From the NCBI RefSeq assembly GCF_037023145.1, contig NZ_CP146091.1, positions 1,674,001 to 1,738,000 on the forward strand: 64,000 nucleotides of DNA, in the 5' to 3' direction. Both the position numbers and the translations under genes were made by a program. This DNA comes from Ralstonia sp. RRA. Lineage in GTDB: Bacteria; Pseudomonadota; Gammaproteobacteria; Burkholderiales; Burkholderiaceae. Below the pieces are notes generated by a model. The model was not told the DNA's origin. It saw nothing but the letters and a program-made list of their open reading frames with translations, and made no database searches. Below, in pieces: positions 17,494 to 26,753 of the stretch (its first letter is position 1; each line of letters opens with the position of its first letter).

Positions 17494-17931
17494 ATGGCGA
17501 TTGAGGATTTCCGCCACAGCACGCCGCTGCGTGTGCGCTGGGCCGAAGTCGATGCGCAGAGCATCGTCTTCAACGGCCACTACCTGCTATATGCCGATGT
17601 CTGTATCACCGAGTACTGGCGCAGCATCGGCGTGCGGTATCCGGTGGATGTGGTCGATACGTTTGGTGTCGACTTCTACGTGGTCAAATCCACGCTCGAA
17701 TACCATGCGTCCGCGCGCTTTGACGACGAGCTGGACCTGCGTTGCCGCGTGGCACGTCTGGGCCGCTCGAGCATGCGCTTTATCATCGAGATGTATCGCG
17801 CAGAGGAGCACCTCGTCACCGGCGAAGTCATCTACGTGTGCGCCGATCCTGCCACGCAGACCTCCGCGCCGATCCCCGACCCGCTGCGCGATCGCATCCT
17901 CAATTTTGAAGTCTTGAAGCCTGAAGTGTGA
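17494..17931 (+). CDS. Acyl-CoA thioesterase, YbgC/4-hydroxybenzoyl-CoA type
   Basis: This 145-residue hotdog protein carries the YbgC-family signature RWAEVDAQSIVFNGHYLLYAD, in which the first Asp is the catalytic residue and the Asn-His pair follows, and DFYVVKSTLEYHASARFDDEL in the second strand. It predicts hydrolysis of an acyl-CoA. AAGGAGA lies 7 bp before the ATG. It is 23 bp behind the esterase and 9 bp ahead of the GNAT gene. Confidence 0.88.
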   Translation: MAIEDFRHSTPLRVRWAEVDAQSIVFNGHYLLYADVCITEYWRSIGVRYPVDVVDTFGVDFYVVKSTLEYHASARFDDELDLRCRVARLGRSSMRFIIEMYRAEEHLVTGEVIYVCADPATQTSAPIPDPLRDRILNFEVLKPEV

Positions 17932-17940
17932 GAACTGAGC

Positions 17941-18387
17941 ATGACTGCCCCTGAATCTGTCCGCCCGCTTGCTGGCGTTGAAGTCGACCGCTGGGACGCC
18001 GTGCGCGAAGAAGCGCGCGCCATCCGCTACGACGTGTTTGTTATCGAGCAGGGCGTGCCTGTCGAACTCGAATGGGATGAATGGGACGACCAATGCTGGC
18101 ACGCCCTCGCGCGCGACACGGCTGGCCGTGCAGTGGCCACGGGCCGCCTGCTGCCTGACGGCCATATCGGCCGCATGGCGGTGCGCAAGGAAGCGCGCGG
18201 CACAGGCGTTGGCGCGCGCGTGCTGGAGGCGTTGATCGACAAGGCGCGCTCGCTCGGTTATCCGGAACTGATCCTGAACGCGCAAACCCACGCGATGCCG
18301 TTCTATGCGCGCGCGGGCTTTGCGGCCGAGGGCGCAGAGTTTGAAGAGGCCGGCATCCCGCACCGGACCATGCGCCGCGTGCTGTAA
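17941..18387 (+). CDS. GNAT family N-acetyltransferase (ElaA-like)
   Basis: This 148-residue GNAT protein has the acetyl-CoA loop in VRKEARGTGVGARVLEAL (R/Q-x-x-G-x-G/A form) and the beta-4 strand GRMAV. The N-terminal AIRYDVFVIEQGVPVELEWDEWD and the ending HRTMRRVL match the ElaA-type group. Substrate unknown. It is last in the esterase operon and ends 8 bp from the convergent LysR gene. Confidence 0.87.
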   Translation: MTAPESVRPLAGVEVDRWDAVREEARAIRYDVFVIEQGVPVELEWDEWDDQCWHALARDTAGRAVATGRLLPDGHIGRMAVRKEARGTGVGARVLEALIDKARSLGYPELILNAQTHAMPFYARAGFAAEGAEFEEAGIPHRTMRRVL

Positions 18388-18395
18388 CAGACCAC

Positions 18396-19301
18396 CTACA
18401 CGTTGATCGCCCGGGCGGCGCGCACGATCGCTTCGATTGCTGCCTGTGCCGCCGGCGACGACGTTCTGCCGTGCAGTCGCACAATCCCCGTGATGGATGG
18501 CGGCGACAGCCAGCCTTTCACTGCCAGCCGGACGAGCGTGCCGGACTCCAGTTCCTCCCATACCGCAGCATCCGTTGCGCCCAGCACGGTGTCGGTGGTG
18601 AGCGCCACTGTCTTGAGCACGCCATAGTTGTCGCATTCGAGCGCGATGCTGGCTTCCTCGCCCGCCGGCAGGCCCAGCAGGGCGGCCAGTTCCACCTTTG
18701 AGGGGCTCAACAGCTTCGGTACGGCAATGCCGTACTCCCACACTTCGCGCAGCGTGTGCTCGTGCTGCGCCAGCGGATGGCCAGCCCGCACGTACAGGTG
18801 GGGCGGCTGACCGCCAATCGGCTGAATGTCCAGCGCAGCGTCTCTTGGCATGTCGCGCACGTCTGCTGCGAAGAACTCGATGTTCTCCGTGCGCAGGCTT
18901 TCCAGCAGTTGCACCCAGTTGCCGACTTCCATGCGCAGCGCCACCTGCGGATGCTGTTGCCGCAGCTCCCGCAGTGCCTGCGGCATGAGCGTGGCGGTCA
19001 GCAGCGGCCCCACGCCAAAGGCGGTATCGCCCAGTTGGCTGTCGCGGTAGAGATCTACGTCACGCTGCAGGCACCGTGCCTCGAACAACAGCTTGCGCCC
19101 CCGTGCGATCACGAAATCACCTGCTGCAGTGGGGCGCACACCGCCCACATCCCGGTCGAACAGGCGGATGCCCAGGTCATCTTCAATGGCCTGGATGCTG
19201 CGGCTGAAGGCGGGCTGGCTCAAGTGCACCAATTCGGCGGCACGGGCGAAGTGCAGGGTGTCAGCCAGGGCAACGACGTGACTCAGGCGGCGCAAGTCCA
19301 T
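18396..19301 (-). CDS. LysR-family transcriptional regulator
   Basis: This 301-residue regulator has an N-terminal winged HTH (residues 1-60: MDLRRLSHVVALADTLHF, HLSQPAFSRSIQAIEDDLG) and a periplasmic-binding-like effector domain. It is divergent from the sterol desaturase-like gene, with a repeat-rich gap of 112 bp, so it most likely controls that gene and itself. The effector is unknown. Confidence 0.92.
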   Translation of the reverse strand: MDLRRLSHVVALADTLHFARAAELVHLSQPAFSRSIQAIEDDLGIRLFDRDVGGVRPTAAGDFVIARGRKLLFEARCLQRDVDLYRDSQLGDTAFGVGPLLTATLMPQALRELRQQHPQVALRMEVGNWVQLLESLRTENIEFFAADVRDMPRDAALDIQPIGGQPPHLYVRAGHPLAQHEHTLREVWEYGIAVPKLLSPSKVELAALLGLPAGEEASIALECDNYGVLKTVALTTDTVLGATDAAVWEELESGTLVRLAVKGWLSPPSITGIVRLHGRTSSPAAQAAIEAIVRAARAINV

Positions 19302-19316
19302 GGTGTTGCGTCTATT

Positions 19317-19356
19317 GCATTGAATGGATGCTCATTATGCATTGGACGCATTGAAT
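19317..19356. promoter_or_regulatory. Direct GCATTGAAT repeats in the LysR/desaturase gap
   Basis: GCATTGAAT occurs exactly at 19317-19325 and again at 19348-19356, with a partial copy GCATTGGA at 19339-19346. The copies lie between the divergent LysR and desaturase starts, where a LysR tetramer would normally bind. Binding is inferred, not shown. Confidence 0.5.
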
Positions 19357-19413
19357 CAGCCCTCCTAGGCTTGTCTTCACAAAAATTCGCAAGACAAGCG
19401 AGGAGACACCCCG

Positions 19414-20298
19414 ATGAGTTCACACCAGCAGTTGCTCCTGATCAGTGCCTGCATCCTGGGCTTTGGCGCCATGGAGTTCGTTACCCGGCGCTACCAAGCA
19501 AGTGTCAGCGGCAAGGCCACCGCCAACGATGCGTGGCTGGAAGTGCTGATGTTCGTCAGCCTGGTCGCCATCACCCAGCCGATTGCGCTGCTGGGCAGCA
19601 ACGCGCTGTGCAACTGGCTCATGCCCGCGCAGCACAACGCCTGGGCCAACCTACCGTGGTGGGCCATGACGGGCCTGCTGCTGATCGGCGACGACCTCAC
19701 GCAATACCTCTGGCACCGCGCCTCGCATTCGCCGCTGCTATGGCCGCTGCACCGCGCGCATCACAGCTCGTCGTACATGAGCGTGCGCATCACATACCGC
19801 AACAACTTCTTCTACTACCTGATGATGCCCGGCCTGTGGATCGGCGGGGTGGCGGTGTACCTGGGCTTCGGCAGCGTCTACGGGGTGTATCTGGTGGTGA
19901 AGGTGGCCGTCATCCTGGGTGCGCACTGCGCCTGGCCATGGGATGCGCCGCTGTACCGCATCCGCGCGCTGCGCCCGTTGATGTGGGTGATTGAGCGCAC
20001 CATTTCCACACCCGCCACGCATTGGGCACACCACGCGCTCACCAACGCCGATGGCATTGGCCACTACAAGGGCAATTTCGGCAACCTGCTGTTCTTCTGG
20101 GATGTGCTGTTCGGCACGGCCCACATCACGCGCAAGTACCCCGCGCAGATCGGCTTGCAGGATGACGCCTTGTACGGCGCAGAACGGTGGACTGCACAGA
20201 TGTTCTATCCGCTGGTGCAATCCAAGCGTGAGCATTCGGCGCTGCGCCCGGGTGGCTATGGCTTTACGGAAGTCGAGCCGGCGCAAAAACGGGCGTAG
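19414..20298 (+). CDS. Sterol desaturase/fatty-acid hydroxylase family membrane protein
   Basis: This 294-residue integral membrane di-iron oxygenase has several membrane segments and the conserved histidine clusters of the family: LWHRASHS, HRAHHSS and HWAHHA, spaced as in sterol desaturases and alkylglycerol mono-oxygenases. It should insert oxygen or a double bond into a lipid. Bacterial members act on varied lipids, so the substrate stays open. GAGGAGAC precedes the ATG. The divergent LysR gene is the likely regulator. Confidence 0.9.
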   Translation: MSSHQQLLLISACILGFGAMEFVTRRYQASVSGKATANDAWLEVLMFVSLVAITQPIALLGSNALCNWLMPAQHNAWANLPWWAMTGLLLIGDDLTQYLWHRASHSPLLWPLHRAHHSSSYMSVRITYRNNFFYYLMMPGLWIGGVAVYLGFGSVYGVYLVVKVAVILGAHCAWPWDAPLYRIRALRPLMWVIERTISTPATHWAHHALTNADGIGHYKGNFGNLLFFWDVLFGTAHITRKYPAQIGLQDDALYGAERWTAQMFYPLVQSKREHSALRPGGYGFTEVEPAQKRA

Positions 20299-20312
20299 CC
20301 CCTGTGCCGCGC

Positions 20313-21128
20313 TTACGTATCGGCGTGCGTGACGGTATCGAGCGCGCCAAGGTAGCGCGTTTCGCCAATCTGCCCCTGTGCGTCGAAGCGGCGCTCGGTC
20401 ACGTCGAAGCAGCCATCGTGGCGGATGCGCAGCACGGTGGTGGCACGCGTGCCGTAGCGCGGCGAGCGAATGAAAGCGGCGGAGAGCAGCTTTTCCCACT
20501 CAGGCGCCACGCCGGTGGCGGGCAGGGCGCCGGTGGGGGCTTCTCGCGTCTCGGCCATCAGGTTGATGTAGCGGGCCACGTCCAGCGCGTTGCCGTGCCG
20601 GCCTGTATCCGCGGCCAAGGCTTCGGCAAACGCAGCCATGCGATGGCGCACCTTGAACCACGGCGTATCGAGCAGCGCATTCGACAGCCCGTACACGCCG
20701 GGTGCCAGCTTGCGTGGGGCGTCTGCGCGGTTGCTGGTCCACCAGAGCTCGTCGCGCGTGGCGGTCAGCAGGTTGTAGCCGTTGTAGGCGCGGTCGCGGG
20801 TGGTGAGGCTATCGAGGTACGTCGGGATCGACGCCTCTTCGGCCATCAGAAAATTGGAGACCAATTCACCGCGCGAACGCGCATCGGGGCGGCGCTCGGA
20901 CGGCGCACGGTAGTTGGTCAGCGCGGCAAAACGGCCGTCGCGTGTCATCCCCATCCACGTGCCTGCATGGCCGACCACCTGGGCCAGATCACGCCCGGCC
21001 AGTACGTTGGGCGCATCGCTCCACCACGCCAGTGGCGCGGCGGGGCGGTCATAGAATTCGTCCCGGTTGGCGGCCACCACCAGCGCGTAGGCGGGGTGGG
21101 CGTGCCAGGCCGTGAGAATCAAACACAT
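20313..21128 (-). CDS. NRDE family protein (TANGO2-like)
   Basis: This 271-residue protein belongs to the NRDE/TANGO2 family, named from the AANRDEFYDRP motif seen here at about residues 19-29. The start at 21128 is set by MCLILTAW, because family members begin Met-Cys with Cys2 as possible N-terminal nucleophile; the upstream extension in the same frame is not conserved-looking. GRDLAQVVGHAGTWMGMT is also typical. Function is not settled; links to heme handling have been proposed for the family. It is the last gene of the ygfZ-DUF4936 group. Confidence 0.88.
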   Translation of the reverse strand: MCLILTAWHAHPAYALVVAANRDEFYDRPAAPLAWWSDAPNVLAGRDLAQVVGHAGTWMGMTRDGRFAALTNYRAPSERRPDARSRGELVSNFLMAEEASIPTYLDSLTTRDRAYNGYNLLTATRDELWWTSNRADAPRKLAPGVYGLSNALLDTPWFKVRHRMAAFAEALAADTGRHGNALDVARYINLMAETREAPTGALPATGVAPEWEKLLSAAFIRSPRYGTRATTVLRIRHDGCFDVTERRFDAQGQIGETRYLGALDTVTHADT

Positions 21129-21246
21129 GAGCACTTCCTTTGAACATGCCAAGCGAGTGGTCAATGTGATGACCTGTGTCGCGAGGGCTTCGGCCAAGCA
21201 TAGCAGCCGGCCGAACTTTTGCGATGACGATTACATGGATACGGGC

Positions 21247-21537
21247 CTAACCGTTTTCCAGATCGACGAAAAGCTCGGTATGGCGTTCGCCTGCGACGAA
21301 TTCGCGCGGGCCGCCGGTCTCCCACAGACCGGCCAGCGTGGCGGTAAAGGCCGGCGGGATGTCGTGGTAGCACTCCATCCACGTGGCCTGCCCGTCGCGT
21401 AGTTCGGGGCGACGCATCACCGTGCCGGCCACGCCGGTTGCTTCTTCCACCGTGTCGAGCCAGCGTTGCCAGCGTGGCAGGGCGGCGGCAGCGTCGCGCT
21501 CGGCGATGCGGAAGTAGACGAACAGGTGGTCGGCCAT
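21247..21537 (-). CDS. DUF4936 family protein
   Basis: This 96-residue protein starts 15 bp behind ygfZ on the same strand. It resembles the DUF4936 group of beta-proteobacteria (LFVYFRIAERDAAAAL, MRRPELRDGQATWMECYHDIP). The DxxxxWMExY pattern looks like a small antibiotic-monooxygenase-like ferredoxin fold, but no function can be assigned. Linkage to ygfZ is the main context. Confidence 0.8.
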   Translation of the reverse strand: MADHLFVYFRIAERDAAAALPRWQRWLDTVEEATGVAGTVMRRPELRDGQATWMECYHDIPPAFTATLAGLWETGGPREFVAGERHTELFVDLENG

Positions 21538-21552
21538 GGTGGGTGTCCGGTA

Positions 21553-22593
21553 TCAGGCGTTTTCTGAAACGGGAATCGTGTACGGCAGGTTCTGCAACGT
21601 CAGTACTGGGCCGTCAAACGTGGCGAGGTGGATGGCGGTGTCCAGCGCATCCAGCTTCAATTCGACCAGCAAGTCCGTGCCGCCGTCCGGTGCCATCGCC
21701 GCATTCACGACCATGCCGCACGGCTGGTTCGGATCGGCTGCGCTGTAGACCTCGGCGCCTGCGGAGGTGGGGGCATTCACGTGGGCGCGCTGCATGCGCC
21801 GCTTGAGCGTGCCGCGATACTGGCTGCGCGCGACGATTTCCTGGCCGGGGTAGCAGCCCTTTTTGAAATCGACGCCGCCCAACAACTCCAGGTTCACCAT
21901 CTGCGGCACGAACTGCTCTTGCGTGGGCAGGGTGATTTGCGGCACACCTGCCTGCAGGCTCAACCAGTCCCACACCTCCGTGCCGACGAGCGAGAGGCGC
22001 GACGACAGCGTCTTCCACGCATGCTGGAAATGCTCGGCGTGCACCATCCATTGATAGCGCGGACGGCCGTCGGCGTCGGGCAAGCGGATGACTGCACCAA
22101 CCTGCTGGCCCACCGTGGCCGGCTGCTGTGCGACCGCGTAGATGGCGTCTGACTCCGGCAGCACGGCGCCGGCTTCGCGCAGCGCGTCAGCCGCATCCGG
22201 CCCGGCCACGCCGATAGCGATGAACTCGTCCATCGGCCGCAGCTTGGCCTTGGCGCGCAGCACGAACATCGACAGGCGTTTGCTCAGCGCCGGGGCGACC
22301 AGCTTGTCGGCCTGCAGCACGATCGTATCGGCCTGACGCCACATCAACAGCGTGGCCAGCAGGCGCCCTTTAGGCGAGCAGTAGCCGGCCAGGCGAGCCT
22401 GGTTGGGCCCCAGGCCCGTGACGGCGTTGGTCAACTGGTTATGGAGGAATTCGGCCGCATCCGCGCCTTCAACGGCAATGCGCGCGAGATTGGTCGGCGG
22501 GCACAGAACGCTGCCGCGTGCGGCAGCGTCAAACTGTACGTCGAGCGGCGGAAAGCTGAGCGTATCGACGAAATCCTGAAAAACGTCATTCAT
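21553..22593 (-). CDS. ygfZ: Folate-binding Fe-S cluster assembly/repair protein YgfZ
   Basis: This 346-residue tetrahydrofolate-dependent protein helps assemble or repair certain [4Fe-4S] enzymes. It has the GcvT-like fold and the diagnostic KGCYPGQEIVARSQYRG motif, whose Cys is essential in E. coli YgfZ. The start at 22593 (MNDVFQDFV) gives the normal length; a longer open frame upstream crosses the divergent promoter. A perfect TATAAT lies on the minus strand at 22629-22624, about 30 bp upstream. It is divergent from mltG. Confidence 0.92.
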   Translation of the reverse strand: MNDVFQDFVDTLSFPPLDVQFDAAARGSVLCPPTNLARIAVEGADAAEFLHNQLTNAVTGLGPNQARLAGYCSPKGRLLATLLMWRQADTIVLQADKLVAPALSKRLSMFVLRAKAKLRPMDEFIAIGVAGPDAADALREAGAVLPESDAIYAVAQQPATVGQQVGAVIRLPDADGRPRYQWMVHAEHFQHAWKTLSSRLSLVGTEVWDWLSLQAGVPQITLPTQEQFVPQMVNLELLGGVDFKKGCYPGQEIVARSQYRGTLKRRMQRAHVNAPTSAGAEVYSAADPNQPCGMVVNAAMAPDGGTDLLVELKLDALDTAIHLATFDGPVLTLQNLPYTIPVSENA

Positions 22594-22726
22594 GGTGTGC
22601 AGGCTGCCAGAGGTTGACCCGGTATTATATGAGGCTGTCTGACGGGCAGTTTGTGCCCTCGCAACCCATTTCAAGAGTGCGGACAAGGCCATGGTCGGGC
22701 GGTTCCGCGCATAGATTCGCAACGCA

Positions 22727-23725
22727 ATGTTCTCTTTTCTCAAACGCCTGGTTGTTCTCGCGATCCTGATCGCGCTTGCTGCGGCAGGCGGCGTGGTGTG
22801 GTGGGCCCAGCAGCCGGTAAGCCTTCCGGCCCCGTCGCTGGAAGTCGTGATCAAGCCGAACTCGAGCGTCATCTCGGTCGGCAAGCAGCTCGCCAGTGCG
22901 GGCGTGGGCGTGCAACCGCAGCTGTTCTCGCTGGTGGCGCGCGCCACCGGCAACGCCAAGAGCCTGAAGGCTGGCGGCTACGAGCTGGAAGCCGGCGCCA
23001 CGCCGCTGTCCATCCTCGACAAAATGGCGCGAGGCGAGGTCACGCACTACGTCGTCACCGTCATTGAGGGCTGGTCGATGCGCCAGATGCGCGCGGCGGT
23101 GGATGCGGAGCCTGCGCTCAAGCACGATACGGTTGGCCTGTCCGATGCCGATCTGATGCGCAAAATTGGCGCGCCCGAAGCCAATCCGGAAGGCCTGTTC
23201 TTCCCCGATACTTACCTGTTTGCGCGCGGCAGTAGCGACGTGGAGCTCTACCGCCACGCCTACCAGGCCATGCAGAAGCGCCTGGCCGACGCCTGGGCCA
23301 AGCGGCCGCTCGACCTGCCGTACAAGACCCCGTACGAAGCCCTGACCATGGCCTCCATCATCGAGAAGGAGACCGGCCAGAAGATCGACCGGCCGATGAT
23401 TGCGGCGGTGTTCGTCAACCGCCTGCGCAAGAACATGCTGCTGCAGACCGACCCGACCGTCATCTACGGCATCGGTGCTGGCTTTGACGGCAATTTGCGC
23501 AAGCGCGACCTGCAGGCCGACACGCCGTACAACACCTACACGCGCGCCGGCCTGCCGCCTACGCCGATCTCGCTGCCGGGCATGGCCTCGCTGCAGGCGG
23601 CGCTGAATCCGGCAACATCCGACGCGCTGTACTTTGTGGCGCGCGGCGACGGCAGCAGCCAGTTTTCGACCAACCTGACGGACCACAACCGGGCCGTCAA
23701 TAAATACGTGCGCGGCCAACCATGA
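22727..23725 (+). CDS. mltG: Endolytic murein transglycosylase MltG
   Basis: This 332-residue YceG-family enzyme cleaves nascent glycan strands and sets their length. One N-terminal membrane helix (residues 3-28) anchors a periplasmic LysM-like region and the catalytic domain. [12 protein letters not shown] contains the catalytic Glu, and [18 protein letters not shown] plus [13 protein letters not shown] are signature blocks. Its stop overlaps the tmk start by 4 bp (ATGA), as in many proteobacteria. Confidence 0.95.
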   Translation: MFSFLKRLVVLAILIALAAAGGVVWWAQQPVSLPAPSLEVVIKPNSSVISVGKQLASAGVGVQPQLFSLVARATGNAKSLKAGGYELEAGATPLSILDKMARGEVTHYVVTVIEGWSMRQMRAAVDAEPALKHDTVGLSDADLMRKIGAPEANPEGLFFPDTYLFARGSSDVELYRHAYQAMQKRLADAWAKRPLDLPYKTPYEALTMASIIEKETGQKIDRPMIAAVFVNRLRKNMLLQTDPTVIYGIGAGFDGNLRKRDLQADTPYNTYTRAGLPPTPISLPGMASLQAALNPATSDALYFVARGDGSSQFSTNLTDHNRAVNKYVRGQP

Positions 23726-24339
23726 CTGGCAAGTTCATCACATTCGAAGGTATCGACGGGGCGGGCAAGAGCACGCACCTGGCGTGGTTCGCCCAGCAAT
23801 TGCAGGCCAAGCTCGCGCCGCAGGGCAAAAAGGTGGTTGTCACCCGTGAGCCGGGTGGCACCCCCCTGGGCGAACGTCTGCGCGAGGTGCTGCTGCACGA
23901 GCGCATGCACCTGGAAACCGAAGCGCTGCTGATGTTCGCCAGCCGCCGCGAGCACATCGCCGAGGTGATTCAGCCTGCGCTCGACGCCGGTGACTGGGTC
24001 ATCTCCGACCGCTTCACCGACGCCACCTTCGCCTACCAGGGCGGGGGCAGGGGCTTGGCCATCGACCGGCTCGAAGCACTGGAGCAGTGGGTGCAGCAGG
24101 GCCTGCAGCCAACCAAGACCATCCTCTTCGACCTGGCCCCTGAAATTGCCGCCGCACGCCTGGCCGACGCCCGCACGCCCGACAAGTTCGAAGCGGAGTC
24201 CGCCCAGTTCTTCCTGCGCACGCGCGCCGAATACCTGCGCCGAGCCGCCACCGAGCCGCAGCGTTTTGTCGTGCTGGATGCCAACCGCGAGCGCGGTGAA
24301 CTCCAGAAAGACTTAGAGAAGTTGCTTGCAACGCTTTGA
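23722..24339 (+). CDS. tmk: Thymidylate kinase
   Basis: This 205-residue kinase phosphorylates dTMP to dTDP. The P-loop [11 protein letters not shown] (7-17), [11 protein letters not shown] and the [17 protein letters not shown] segment are all present. The start overlaps mltG, indicating translational coupling; holB follows after about 80 bp. Confidence 0.95.
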   Translation: MTGKFITFEGIDGAGKSTHLAWFAQQLQAKLAPQGKKVVVTREPGGTPLGERLREVLLHERMHLETEALLMFASRREHIAEVIQPALDAGDWVISDRFTDATFAYQGGGRGLAIDRLEALEQWVQQGLQPTKTILFDLAPEIAAARLADARTPDKFEAESAQFFLRTRAEYLRRAATEPQRFVVLDANRERGELQKDLEKLLATL

Positions 24340-24420
24340 TTTGGCACGCAATTTCCAATACCGAAATAATGGTTTCACGGCGAGTTTTCGCATCAACAAT
24401 CTAGCGTAACCCATTGATTC

Positions 24421-25431
24421 ATGATGCTTTATCCTTGGCAATCCGCTGACTGGGCGCGCCTGCAGGCCATGCGAGCCAAGCTGCCGCACGCCATCCTGCT
24501 GAACGGCCAGGCCGGCACCGGCAAGCGCGATTTCGCCATGCACTTTGCGCAGGGTCTGCTGTGCGACACGCCCGCGGCCGACGGTCAGCCATGCGGTACC
24601 TGCGCGGCCTGCAACTGGTTCGCACAGGGCAACCATCCGGACTTCCACCTCGTGCGCCCCGAGGCGATGGAAGACGCGCCCGAAACGGAGAAGGACGCCG
24701 AGGGCAAGAAGAAGGCGCCCAGCAAGATCATCCGCATGGAGCAGGTGCGCAACCTGATCGAAGGCATTGGCGTGGGCACGCACCGGGCGGGGCTGCGCGT
24801 GGTAGTGCTGTATCCGCTAGACGCCCTGCAGACCGAGGGGGCGAATGCCCTACTCAAGACGCTGGAAGAGCCGCCGCAGGACACCGTCTTCCTGCTGGTA
24901 ACGGACCGTATCGACCGTATCCTGCCGACCATCCTGTCGCGCTGCCGGCAGTTTCCGCTGCAGCCGCCACACCCCGAGGCCGCACGCCAGTGGCTGGAGC
25001 AGCAGGGCGTGCCACATGCGCAGAACCTGCTGGCTGAATACGGCAATGCGCCGCTGGCCGCGCTGTCTGCCGCCGAGTCCGAAGACCGGCCGCTGTTGCA
25101 GTTCTTGCTAGAACAGTTGGGCCAAGGCTCGAAACTCGATGCACTGGCCACCGCTGATCATTTACAGAAATTGTCCGTTCCGGCCGTTCTCAGTACCATG
25201 CACCGATGGGTCTTTGATCTGATGGCGGCGAGGCTAGCGGGGCGCCCGCGGTATTTCCCGGGACAACGCGACGCATTGCAGCGCTGCGCAAGCGCCATCC
25301 CGCTGGACCGCCTGGAACGTTTCGCGCGTGCCTTGCCGGAGCGACGCCGCACCGAGCAGCACCCGCTGGCCGCGCGGCTCGTCATCGAAAGCCTTTTGCT
25401 GGATTACCGGCAGCTCTTCCCGGCTGCCTGA
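24421..25431 (+). CDS. holB: DNA polymerase III subunit delta'
   Basis: This 336-residue clamp-loader subunit works with delta and gamma/tau to load the beta clamp. It has a modified P-loop (NGQAGTGKRDFA), a zinc-binding cluster (CDTPAADGQPCGTCAAC) and the SRC motif (ILSRCRQFPLQPP). NALLKTLEEPPQDTVFLLVT is the typical AAA+ sensor region. The start may be 24421 or the next codon, 24424. Order tmk-holB-pilZ-tatD is conserved in many beta- and gamma-proteobacteria. Confidence 0.94.
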   Translation: MMLYPWQSADWARLQAMRAKLPHAILLNGQAGTGKRDFAMHFAQGLLCDTPAADGQPCGTCAACNWFAQGNHPDFHLVRPEAMEDAPETEKDAEGKKKAPSKIIRMEQVRNLIEGIGVGTHRAGLRVVVLYPLDALQTEGANALLKTLEEPPQDTVFLLVTDRIDRILPTILSRCRQFPLQPPHPEAARQWLEQQGVPHAQNLLAEYGNAPLAALSAAESEDRPLLQFLLEQLGQGSKLDALATADHLQKLSVPAVLSTMHRWVFDLMAARLAGRPRYFPGQRDALQRCASAIPLDRLERFARALPERRRTEQHPLAARLVIESLLLDYRQLFPAA

Positions 25432-25452
25432 CACTGAACTCCTGGAACCTCT

Positions 25453-25872
25453 GTGAGCACTGCACCTCTTCGCACGCCTGGTACACCGGTCACCCCTGGC
25501 GCCCCTGCCGCTCCTGGCATGGCTGCCGGCGCCCCGACGCGCCCGGGCATCGTCTCCCTGGCCATCAAGGATGAAGCCGGCCTGCACGCCGCCTACATGC
25601 CGTTCCTGAAGAACGGCGGCATCTTTGTGCCGACCCAGCGCCCTTACCGTATCGGGGAAGACGTCTTCCTCGTGTTGTCGCTGCTGGACCGTCCGCAAAA
25701 GTACCAGGTGGCCGGCAAGGTGGCCTGGATCACGCCCGTCGGCACGCCCAACAAGACGCCGGGGATTGGCGTGCACCTGGGTGAAGACGAGCCGTGCCGC
25801 ACGCTGCGCCGCGTCGTTGAAGAGCTGCTGGGCAAGCAGATCAACTCGCAACGCCCCACGCAAACGCTGTGA
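25453..25872 (+). CDS. pilZ: PilZ-domain protein, PilZ (PA2960) type
   Basis: This 139-residue protein has a Pro/Ala-rich N-terminal tail of about 30 residues and then a PilZ fold (RPYRIGEDVFLVLSLL, YQVAGKVAWITPVGTPNKTPGIGVHL). It lacks the RxxxR and D/NxSxxG motifs needed for cyclic-di-GMP binding. It therefore resembles the founding PilZ of Pseudomonas, which works in type IV pilus assembly through protein contacts. Position between holB and tatD is the same as in Pseudomonas. The start codon is GTG at 25453. Confidence 0.88.
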   Translation: MSTAPLRTPGTPVTPGAPAAPGMAAGAPTRPGIVSLAIKDEAGLHAAYMPFLKNGGIFVPTQRPYRIGEDVFLVLSLLDRPQKYQVAGKVAWITPVGTPNKTPGIGVHLGEDEPCRTLRRVVEELLGKQINSQRPTQTL

Positions 25873-25884
25873 CGTTCTTCTGAG

Positions 25885-25907
25885 ACGGCGCACAAAGTTT
25901 GCGCCGT
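25885..25907 (+). other. Hairpin between pilZ and tatD
   Basis: ACGGCGCA (25885-25892) pairs with TGCGCCGT (25900-25907) over a 7-nt loop. There is no T-run, so it is more likely a processing or attenuation structure than a full terminator. Confidence 0.45.
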
Positions 25908-25924
25908 AACTTACTGATTTTCTG

Positions 25925-26728
25925 ATGTTTGTCGATTCCCACTGCCATATCAATTTCCCGGATCTCCGGGCGCGCCTGCCGGAGCTGCTGACCCGCATGC
26001 GCGAAAACCGCGTCACGCATGCGCTGTGCATCTCCGTCACGCTGGAAGACTTCCCCAGCGTGCTGGAGATCGCCGAGCAGGAGCCGAACGTGTACGCCAC
26101 CGTGGGTGTGCACCCGGATGCCGAAGCGGACATCGAAGAAGGCACGCGCATTGAAGAGCCGACGCTGGAGCGCCTGCTGGCGCTGGCCGATCACCCGCGC
26201 GTGGTCGGCATCGGCGAGACCGGGCTCGACTACTACCGCCTGGGCGACCGCACCGTGGCCGACATGGAGTGGCAGCGCGAGCGGTTTCGCACGCATATCC
26301 GCGCCTCCAAGCAGACCGGCAAGCCGCTGGTGATCCACACGCGCTCGTCGGCGGACGACACGCTGGCCATCATGCGCGAAGAAGACGCCCAGACCGCGCG
26401 CGGTGTCATGCATTGCTTTACCGAAAGCTGGGATGTGGCCAGGGCCGCGCTGGACCTGGGGTTCTACATCTCGTTCTCGGGCATCGTCACGTTCAAGAGC
26501 GCGGTGGACCTGCAGGAAACCGCCAAGAAGGTGCCACTGGACCGCATGTTGATCGAGACCGATTCGCCTTACCTGGCGCCGGTACCGTTTCGCGGCAAGA
26601 CCAACGAGCCGGCCTATGTGCGGCATGTGGGTGAATTCATCGCGACGCTCCGCGGGGAACCGCTGGACCGTATTGCCGGTGTCACGACTGAGAATTTTTT
26701 CAATCTATTCAATAAAATACCGCGATAA
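25925..26728 (+). CDS. tatD: TatD-family metal-dependent hydrolase (DNase)
   Basis: This 267-residue TIM-barrel hydrolase has the TatD metal ligands in FVDSHCHINFPD, GIGETGLDYYR, LVIHTRSS, MHCFTES and ETDSPYLAPVPFRGK. Family members are 3'-5' deoxyribonucleases or related phosphodiesterases in the cytoplasm. By position it corresponds to the YcfH/TatD paralogue that follows holB and pilZ. The assignment to family is firm; the exact substrate is not. Confidence 0.92.
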   Translation: MFVDSHCHINFPDLRARLPELLTRMRENRVTHALCISVTLEDFPSVLEIAEQEPNVYATVGVHPDAEADIEEGTRIEEPTLERLLALADHPRVVGIGETGLDYYRLGDRTVADMEWQRERFRTHIRASKQTGKPLVIHTRSSADDTLAIMREEDAQTARGVMHCFTESWDVARAALDLGFYISFSGIVTFKSAVDLQETAKKVPLDRMLIETDSPYLAPVPFRGKTNEPAYVRHVGEFIATLRGEPLDRIAGVTTENFFNLFNKIPR

Positions 26729-26753
26729 GTTGCGGTATCACTTGAAGCAAACC

